A stretch of 11,195 bases of DNA from Thiomicrorhabdus sp. GTDB taxonomy: Bacteria; Pseudomonadota; Gammaproteobacteria; Thiomicrospirales; Thiomicrospiraceae. The DNA is taken from contig WFNQ01000066.1 in NCBI GenBank assembly GCA_015488565.1, positions 1 through 11,195 of the forward strand, read 5' to 3'. The position numbers and the translations under genes were made by a program. Positions 6,271-11,195 of the stretch are shown here, in pieces. The notes under the pieces were generated by a model. It saw nothing but the letters and a program-made list of their open reading frames with translations. It did not search any database and was not told the DNA's origin. Positions within the stretch are counted from its first letter, which is position 1, and every line of letters begins with the position of its first letter.

Positions 6271-7248
6271 ATGAAAAATTATTTCACCATTACAATTAGT
6301 GATGTCCATGGTTCGCGGCACTACTCGTTTAAACAGTTTATCCGTAAGTTTTTTTGGGTTGTACTGGCGCTGTTTATTTGCTTGTGGATTGTAGGGGCCA
6401 TTTCGATTTGGTGGCTTAATTATGAAGCGAATCAGGTTGAAAGTCAGCATGAAGCGGTTGTGGATGCTTTTGTTGAGGACTTAAAGACAACGCAATCGGA
6501 CTATGAAGTGCTATTGCTTGAAAAGGCGCGTTTAAAAGAGGAGTTGGAAGTCACCAGCTCTCAAGTGCGTTATTTGGATCAAACCCTCAGAGGATTGGAA
6601 GAGCTTGTGGGTGAGGCAGGAATGGATACCGAGCCGATGCCTTTGGCAGAGCGCATTAAACAAGTCCAGTTAACTTCACTGGGAAAGGATTTAATGTTAT
6701 CGATGATTCCAAATGGTCATGCGGTAAAGGAGTTTAAAGGCATTAGTAGCAGTTATGGCTATCGAAAGCACCCCTTAACAGGTAAGCGTCACTTGCATGC
6801 AGGCGTGGATTATCGAGGCAAAAAAGGGGCTCCAGTGATTGCAACGGCAGACGGTGTGGTGAACTTTTCTGGCATAAAGAAAAAAAGTGGTTTTGGTAAT
6901 TTAATTAGTATTACCCATGCCAATGGCTTTCGAACGGTGTATGGACATTTGAGCAAACGTTTAGTGAAGACAGGGCAGTATGTTCAAAAAGGGGATGTGA
7001 TTGGTGAAATTGGTTCAACAGGCCGCTCTTCGGGGAATCACCTGCATTATGAGGTTTGGTTTGTGTTTCGTCGCTTAAATCCGAAGCATTTTTATAACTG
7101 GTCAATTGAAAATTATGATGACATTTTTACAAGCGTTAAGGGAGTGCCATGGGGTTCTTTAAGTCAAGCCGTCGCGAAACGCGTTCGAAAAATGGAAAAA
7201 CAATTATTGCTAAGGGATGTACCGTTGCGGGCGAAATCTGCAAATTAG
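6271..7248 (+). CDS. Membrane-anchored LytM/M23 family peptidoglycan endopeptidase
   Basis: This 325 aa protein is a predicted zinc endopeptidase acting on peptidoglycan crosslinks from the inner membrane. A cytoplasmic tail (1-27, MKNYFTITIS followed by a basic segment) precedes one membrane helix (about 28-49), a periplasmic coiled coil (about 52-115), and the M23 domain (about 155-272). The metal and catalytic residues are all present: H176 and D180 (HAGVD), H226 (YGHL), and H257 and H259 (NHLHYEV), so it looks active rather than a degenerate activator. The last 32 residues are encoded in the overlap with the bactofilin gene. The arrangement resembles LmdC of Hyphomonas/Rhodomicrobium and the Csd peptidases that work with bactofilins. 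No Shine-Dalgarno is visible before the ATG, only an AT-rich sequence, so translation may be weak or coupled to leuB. Adding a gene symbol would be guesswork. Confidence 0.9.
   Translation: MKNYFTITISDVHGSRHYSFKQFIRKFFWVVLALFICLWIVGAISIWWLNYEANQVESQHEAVVDAFVEDLKTTQSDYEVLLLEKARLKEELEVTSSQVRYLDQTLRGLEELVGEAGMDTEPMPLAERIKQVQLTSLGKDLMLSMIPNGHAVKEFKGISSSYGYRKHPLTGKRHLHAGVDYRGKKGAPVIATADGVVNFSGIKKKSGFGNLISITHANGFRTVYGHLSKRLVKTGQYVQKGDVIGEIGSTGRSSGNHLHYEVWFVFRRLNPKHFYNWSIENYDDIFTSVKGVPWGSLSQAVAKRVRKMEKQLLLRDVPLRAKSAN
7138..7144 (+). promoter_or_regulatory. Strong ribosome binding site for bactofilin inside the peptidase gene
   Basis: AAGGGAG lies four bases before ATG 7149, within the peptidase coding sequence. 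It is among the best Shine-Dalgarno matches in the window and is the main evidence that the bactofilin truly starts here, making the 100-base overlap real. The contrast with the poor site before the peptidase suggests that bactofilin is translated more often than the enzyme. Confidence 0.75.
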
Positions 7249-7625
7249 CGGGGCCTTTGCATGTGGATGGTCGTGTCGATGGTGTGATTGATAGTGATCA
7301 TGATTTATCCATAGGCCTTTCTGGTTATGTAACGGGACTGGTGAAGGCAAAAAAAATTGTATTGAGTGGTGTGTTTGAAGGCAAAATGATTTGTGAAGAG
7401 ATTGAAATCTTGGCAAGTGGTAAGTTAATTGGTGAATTGGTTTGCAATAATTTTGTAGTAGAAACGGGTGGTAAGTTTATTGGGCAAAGCCATGAAATGA
7501 CCGAAGGTGGCATGGTTGTCAGTTTACCCGAAACATTTGAAAACCTTGCAAAGACGGCCATAGAGTCTCTGGAGCAGCGTTCAGGCAGCCAACATTCTGA
7601 TAGTAATCTTAGTAAGAAAAAATAA
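7149..7625 (+). CDS. Bactofilin (polymer-forming cytoskeletal protein)
   Basis: Bactofilins form nucleotide-independent filaments of beta-helical subunits on the inner face of the membrane and recruit cell wall enzymes. The 158 aa product has the bactofilin domain (PF04519 type) at about 18-113. It shows the family's alternating hydrophobic/Gly pattern: KTIIAKGCTVAGEI, LHVDGRVDGVI, KIVLSGVFEGK and LIGELVCNNFVVETGGKFIG. The start MGFFKSSRR is short, aromatic and basic, like the N-terminal membrane-targeting peptides described in other bactofilins; that role is inferred. The C-terminus (114-158) is a polar, Ser/Lys-rich tail, probably disordered. It overlaps the upstream M23 gene by 100 bases in another frame and precedes asd by 17 bases. 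Pairing with an M23 peptidase points to a job in cell shape or local wall remodelling. It contains five cysteines (24, 31, 82, 99 and none beyond the domain, plus none in the tail), i.e. four by my count. Confidence 0.92.
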   Translation: MGFFKSSRRETRSKNGKTIIAKGCTVAGEICKLAGPLHVDGRVDGVIDSDHDLSIGLSGYVTGLVKAKKIVLSGVFEGKMICEEIEILASGKLIGELVCNNFVVETGGKFIGQSHEMTEGGMVVSLPETFENLAKTAIESLEQRSGSQHSDSNLSKKK

Positions 7626-7642
7626 ATTTTTAAGGGTATGAA

Positions 7643-8665
7643 ATGACAAAGTTATACGATATTGCCGTTGTGGGCGCAACGGGCGCGGTTGGAGAGACCA
7701 TTTTAAAAGTACTTGAAGAGCGTAATTTTCCGGTTGGAACGTTGTATCCATTAGCAAGTAGTCGTTCAGCAGGTAAAAAAATTCAATTTAATGGTAAGTG
7801 GGTTGAAGTATTAGATTTGGAAAAGTTTGATTTTTCACAAGCACAAATAGGTCTATTTTCACCTGGTGCGAGTATCTCGAAGGTGTATGCGCCTAAAGCA
7901 GCCGAAGCGGGTTGTGTGGTGATTGATAATACCTCTCAGTTCCGTTACGACGATGATATTCCGTTGGTCGTTCCTGAAGTCAATCCGGACGCGGTCGCGG
8001 ACTATAAAAACCGTGGCATTATTGCCAATCCAAACTGTTCCACGATTCAGATGTTGGTGGCACTCAAGCCTATTTATGATGCGGTGGGTATTAAGCGCAT
8101 TAATGTGGCAACCTATCAAGCGGTGTCGGGAACGGGTAAGGATGCCATTGAAGAGCTGGCAAAGCAAACGGCCAGCTTGCTCAATATGAAATCGGTTGAA
8201 ACCAAAGTTTATCCTAAGCAAATTGCGTTTAACTGCATTCCTCAAATTGATGTCTTTATGGAGAATGGCTACACCAAAGAAGAGATGAAAATGGTGTGGG
8301 AGACTAAAAAAATAATGGGTGATGAGGCTATTTTGGTGAATCCCACAGCGGTACGTGTTCCCGTGTTTTTTGGGCACAGCGAAGCATTGCACATTGAAAC
8401 AGATAAAAAAATAACAGCGGCAGAAGCCAAAGCTTTAATGGAAGCGGCGGATGGCATTGTGTTAATTGACGAACATGTGGATGGCGGATACCCTACCGCT
8501 GTCTCAGATGCCGCAAATACTAACCCTGTTTATGTTGGACGTATTCGTGAAGATATTTCAACTGAAAATGGCTTGAATATTTGGGTGGTAGCGGATAACG
8601 TTCGTAAAGGTGCGGCGACCAACACCGTTCAGATTGCCGAGTTATTAATTAAAAATCATCTTTAA
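7643..8665 (+). CDS. asd: Aspartate-semialdehyde dehydrogenase
   Basis: Asd reduces aspartyl phosphate with NADPH to aspartate semialdehyde, the branch point to lysine/diaminopimelate, threonine and methionine. The 340 aa product has the nucleotide-binding VVGATGAVGE (9-18), the nucleophile C132 in NPNCSTIQM, SGTGKDAIEEL (162-172), and the active-site R238 and H245 in VRVPVFFGHSEAL. It belongs to the shorter type found in Pseudomonas and Vibrio (asd2-like) rather than the longer E. coli form. AAGGG lies shortly before the ATG. Its position right after the bactofilin is notable because diaminopimelate is a building block of the wall that the M23 enzyme would cut; this may only reflect gene history. 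Confidence 0.96.
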   Translation: MTKLYDIAVVGATGAVGETILKVLEERNFPVGTLYPLASSRSAGKKIQFNGKWVEVLDLEKFDFSQAQIGLFSPGASISKVYAPKAAEAGCVVIDNTSQFRYDDDIPLVVPEVNPDAVADYKNRGIIANPNCSTIQMLVALKPIYDAVGIKRINVATYQAVSGTGKDAIEELAKQTASLLNMKSVETKVYPKQIAFNCIPQIDVFMENGYTKEEMKMVWETKKIMGDEAILVNPTAVRVPVFFGHSEALHIETDKKITAAEAKALMEAADGIVLIDEHVDGGYPTAVSDAANTNPVYVGRIREDISTENGLNIWVVADNVRKGAATNTVQIAELLIKNHL

Positions 8666-8669
8666 GCCT

Positions 8670-9464
8670 GTGAAAAAAACCACTAAAATCGCGTTAGGTA
8701 TTGAATATTTAGGCACAAACTATTGTGGTTATCAACGGCAGTTAGAGTGCCCGACAGTTCAAGGGCATTTAGAAGCGGGTTTATCGAGTATCGCAAATGA
8801 ACCTGTTGGACTGATTTGTGCAGGCCGTACCGATACGGGCGTTCATGCCATTGGTCAAGTGGTGCATTTTGAGTTAGGTGTTGAGCGACCGATGAAAGCT
8901 TGGTTGCAAGGGGCGAATACCAAGCTGCCTACGGACATTCGAATTGCTTGGGCGCAAGAGGTGGCTGAAGATTTTCACGCTCGGTTTTCAGCGGTGGCAC
9001 GTCAATACCGTTACGTCATTTTTAATCGGTCGGTTAATTCGGCGGTATTGGCAAACCGTGTGACGTGGTTGTATTCTGAATTGGATGTGGAAAAAATGCA
9101 CTTAGCGGCACAGTCGTTAGTTGGCTATCACGATTTTAGCTCTTTTAGAGCGTCGGGTTGTCAAGCGTCGAATGCATTAAGAACGGTGGAGTTTATTTCC
9201 GTTTCTCGTAAGGGTGATTTTGTCTTTATTGATATAAAAGCCAATGCTTTTTTGCATCACATGGTGCGAAATATTGCGGGTACGCTGTTTCAAGTTGGCT
9301 TGTCGCAAAAGCCCGTTGAGTGGGTGGCAGAGTTATTGACGTTAAAGGATCGTACTAAAGCGGCACCAACGGCTCCTCCAACGGGTTTATATTTTGTGAA
9401 TGCGTTTTACCCTGAAAAATTTAACATTCCTTTGGTGGCATTGGATGAGGTGCTTTGGCAGTGA
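8670..9464 (+). CDS. truA: tRNA pseudouridine(38-40) synthase TruA
   Basis: TruA converts uridines 38-40 in the anticodon stem of many tRNAs to pseudouridine. The 264 aa length fits the family (about 270 in E. coli). The N-terminal IALGIEYLGTNYCGYQRQ (7-24) is typical, and the catalytic aspartate is D55 in AGRTDTGVHA. Later motifs are DFHARFSA, YRYVIFN, and FLHHMVRNIAGTL in the second half. The start is GTG at 8670, four bases after the asd stop, with no strong Shine-Dalgarno, suggesting coupling to asd. Its end overlaps trpF by four bases. In many relatives fimV stands between asd and truA; it is missing here. Confidence 0.95.
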   Translation: MKKTTKIALGIEYLGTNYCGYQRQLECPTVQGHLEAGLSSIANEPVGLICAGRTDTGVHAIGQVVHFELGVERPMKAWLQGANTKLPTDIRIAWAQEVAEDFHARFSAVARQYRYVIFNRSVNSAVLANRVTWLYSELDVEKMHLAAQSLVGYHDFSSFRASGCQASNALRTVEFISVSRKGDFVFIDIKANAFLHHMVRNIAGTLFQVGLSQKPVEWVAELLTLKDRTKAAPTAPPTGLYFVNAFYPEKFNIPLVALDEVLWQ

Positions 9465-10105
9465 ATCGGTTGGCTGTAAACAGGAGAACACGTGTTAAAA
9501 TCTGCGGTTTAACCTCGGTTGAAGACGCGATGCGGGCGGTGAATGCGGGGGCGGATGCCATTGGGTTGGTGTTTTATCTGCCAAGTCCACGAAATGTGAC
9601 TCTTGAGCAAGCCACTGAGATTGCTACAAGCATCCCTGCTTTTGTTACAAAAACAGCTCTGTTCGTCAATCCAAGTGTGGCAGATGTTCAAGCAGTCTTG
9701 CAAAAGACAACGGTTAATTTACTTCAGTTTCATGGCGATGAGTCGCCTGAGTTTTGTGAGCAGTTTCAATGTGATTACATCAAGGCCATTCGAATGCAAG
9801 AAGGCATTGATTTAGAGCGCATTGCGCAACAGTACCAGCGAGCAAGCGGCCTGTTGTTAGATGCGTATAAAGCAGGTATTCCAGGAGGGACGGGTGAGCG
9901 ATTTGATTGGAATCGCGTGCCTAAAAATTTGAATAAACCCATTATTTTAGCGGGTGGGTTAACGCCTGAAAATATTGAACAAGCCATTAAGCAAACCGAG
10001 CCGTGGGCGGTGGATGTGAGTGGTGGTGTTGAGCAGTCAAAAGGCATTAAGTCGGCTGAAAAAATGGAACAATTTATGCAACGAGTAATGAGTAGAGTTG
10101 AATGA
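9461..10105 (+). CDS. trpF: Phosphoribosylanthranilate isomerase TrpF
   Basis: TrpF isomerises N-(5-phosphoribosyl)anthranilate to the carboxyphenylamino-deoxyribulose phosphate, the third step of the tryptophan branch. The 214 aa TIM-barrel protein shows RVKICGLTSVEDA near its N-terminus with the general-base cysteine. It also has LLQFHGDESPEFC, LLDAYKAGIPGGTG with the likely general-acid aspartate, LAGGLTPENI, and AVDVSGGVEQSKGIK for phosphate binding. I chose GTG 9461, which overlaps the truA stop as GTGA and has GAGG ten bases upstream. A TTG at 9455 (two residues longer) and a TTG at 9470 are less likely. The end overlaps trpB by four bases (ATGA). Confidence 0.95.
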   Translation: MNRLAVNRRTRVKICGLTSVEDAMRAVNAGADAIGLVFYLPSPRNVTLEQATEIATSIPAFVTKTALFVNPSVADVQAVLQKTTVNLLQFHGDESPEFCEQFQCDYIKAIRMQEGIDLERIAQQYQRASGLLLDAYKAGIPGGTGERFDWNRVPKNLNKPIILAGGLTPENIEQAIKQTEPWAVDVSGGVEQSKGIKSAEKMEQFMQRVMSRVE

Positions 10106-11195
10106 CAATGGATTTTTCTAAATACCCAGATGAGCATGGGCATTTTGGTCCTTATGGGGGGGTATTTGCACCTGAAACCTTAATGGCCGCATTAGAGCAA
10201 CTTAAAAACGAGTATGAGTCGGTTAAAAATGACCCTGCTTTTTTAAAAGAGCTGGCCGAGGATTTACAAAATTACGTGGGTCGTCCAACGCCTCTCTATT
10301 ATGCCAAGCGTTGGTCCGAGCATTTAGGGGGGGGGAAAATTTATTTAAAGCGTGAAGACTTGAATCATACGGGTGCGCATAAGGTAAACAACACGATTGG
10401 ACAAGCGTTGTTGGCAAAGCGATTGGGTAAAAAGCGTATTATTGCTGAAACCGGAGCGGGTCAGCATGGTGTGGCCAGTGCCACGGTGGCCGCTCGTTTG
10501 GGATTGGAATGCGTGGTGTATATGGGCGCAGATGACGTGGTTCGCCAAGCCCCTAATGTCGTGCGAATGAGAATGCTAGGCGCCACCGTAGTGCCTGTTG
10601 AGTCGGGAACAAAAACCTTGAAAGATGCATTAAATGAAGCGATGCGTGATTGGGTGACCAATGTGGATGATACGTTTTATATTATTGGCACGGTCGCAGG
10701 GCCTCACCCTTACCCTGCGATGGTGCGAGATTTTCAAGCCATTATTGGTCGTGAAGCCAAGCAACAAGCCTTGCAGCATGAAAATAAACTGCCTGATGTG
10801 TTGATTGCTTGTGTGGGAGGCGGTTCCAACGCCATAGGTTTGTTTCATGAGTTTTTAGGCGATGAATCGGTGGAAATGTATGGTGTCGAACCTGCTGGGC
10901 TCGGGCTTGAAACGGGGCAGCATGCCGCGCCTTTGTGTAAAGGAAAGCCAGGCGTGTTTCATGGTAATCGTACCTATTTAATGCAGGATAAAAATGGTCA
11001 AATTTTAGGCACGCATTCGATTTCAGCCGGATTGGATTATCCCGGGGTTGGGCCAGAACATGCTTGGCTAAAAGACATTGGTCGAGTGAACTATGTGGCG
11101 GTGGATGATGAAGAAGCGTTGCAAGGTTTTCGAGATTTAACCCGCTTTGAAGGCATTATTCCTGCGCTTGAATCGAGTCATGCATTGGCCTATGC
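10102..11195 (+). CDS. trpB: Tryptophan synthase beta subunit TrpB (3' end cut by window)
   Basis: TrpB condenses indole and serine to tryptophan using pyridoxal phosphate. The frame is open to the end of the window, giving 364 codons; family proteins are around 400 aa, so some 35 residues are missing. Motifs are HGHFGPYGGVFAPETL (12-27), YLKREDLNHTGAHKVNN (81-97) with the PLP lysine K94, ETGAGQHG (116-123) with the catalytic glutamate E116, the phosphate-binding CVGGGSNAIG, and EGIIPALESSHALA at the end. The start ATG 10102 overlaps the trpF stop as ATGA; a second in-frame ATG at 10108 gives a product two residues shorter. A run of nine G lies in the gene (10327-10335). trpA would be expected next, outside the window. 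Confidence 0.96.
   Translation, partial: MTMDFSKYPDEHGHFGPYGGVFAPETLMAALEQLKNEYESVKNDPAFLKELAEDLQNYVGRPTPLYYAKRWSEHLGGGKIYLKREDLNHTGAHKVNNTIGQALLAKRLGKKRIIAETGAGQHGVASATVAARLGLECVVYMGADDVVRQAPNVVRMRMLGATVVPVESGTKTLKDALNEAMRDWVTNVDDTFYIIGTVAGPHPYPAMVRDFQAIIGREAKQQALQHENKLPDVLIACVGGGSNAIGLFHEFLGDESVEMYGVEPAGLGLETGQHAAPLCKGKPGVFHGNRTYLMQDKNGQILGTHSISAGLDYPGVGPEHAWLKDIGRVNYVAVDDEEALQGFRDLTRFEGIIPALESSHALAY
10327..10335 (+). repeat. G9 homopolymer inside trpB
   Basis: Nine consecutive G encode three glycines (residues 76-78, in EHLGGGKIYLK). The reading frame is intact and the protein matches the family on both sides, so the count of nine is consistent with a functional gene. A run of this length is prone to slippage and to sequencing error. 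A G7 run lies earlier in the same gene near 10157. Confidence 0.85.

Noticed and set aside
7859..8392. A 177-codon open frame antisense to asd
   Set aside because: It is a shadow of the conserved asd coding sequence, rich in His and Arg, with no independent support.
1..11195. Mobile element, CRISPR array, tRNA or rRNA
   Set aside because: I found no transposase, regularly spaced repeats, tRNA cloverleaf or rRNA sequence; apart from the gene-free left edge the window is tightly packed with recognisable genes.

Overview
This window is a chromosomal core-metabolism region of a proteobacterium, most likely a gammaproteobacterium of moderate, AT-leaning base composition. The gene order leuC-leuD-leuB, then asd, truA, trpF and trpB is familiar from gamma- and betaproteobacteria. 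The exact genus cannot be fixed from the sequence; a sulfur-oxidising Thiomicrospira/Hydrogenovibrio-like relative is a guess from gene order and codon flavour only. I see no tRNA, rRNA, CRISPR array, insertion sequence or phage gene.

Left part, minus strand. Reading right to left, queE (7-deazaguanine/queuosine pathway) is followed by rlmD (23S rRNA m5U methyltransferase), joined by a one-base TAATG stop/start overlap. Next is a separately promoted gene for a secreted PEP-CTERM protein. It has a TATAAT box, two short perfect dyads in its leader, and a hairpin-plus-T-run terminator after its stop. Positions 1-227 hold no gene, only terminator-like hairpins.

Right part, plus strand. From a divergent regulatory region at about 2913-3066, nine genes run in one direction with gaps of 26 bases or less, or with overlaps: leuC, leuD, leuB, an M23 peptidase gene, a bactofilin gene, asd, truA, trpF and trpB (cut by the window end). 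No terminator is visible between them, so they look like one long operon. leuCDB encode the last steps specific to leucine synthesis, asd makes aspartate semialdehyde (needed for diaminopimelate/lysine, threonine and methionine), trpF and trpB act in tryptophan synthesis, and truA modifies tRNA.

The most interesting element is the cell-shape module placed between leuB and asd. A membrane-anchored LytM/M23 endopeptidase with a complete zinc-site motif set overlaps an out-of-frame bactofilin gene by 100 bases. Both products look intact and the bactofilin start has its own strong ribosome binding site inside the peptidase gene. By analogy with characterised bactofilin-peptidase pairs, this would be a cytoskeletal scaffold that positions a peptidoglycan hydrolase. 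The fimV gene that often sits between asd and truA in related genomes is absent; only four bases separate those genes here. The window holds no clearly unprecedented system; the overlap pair and its operon setting are the best leads.
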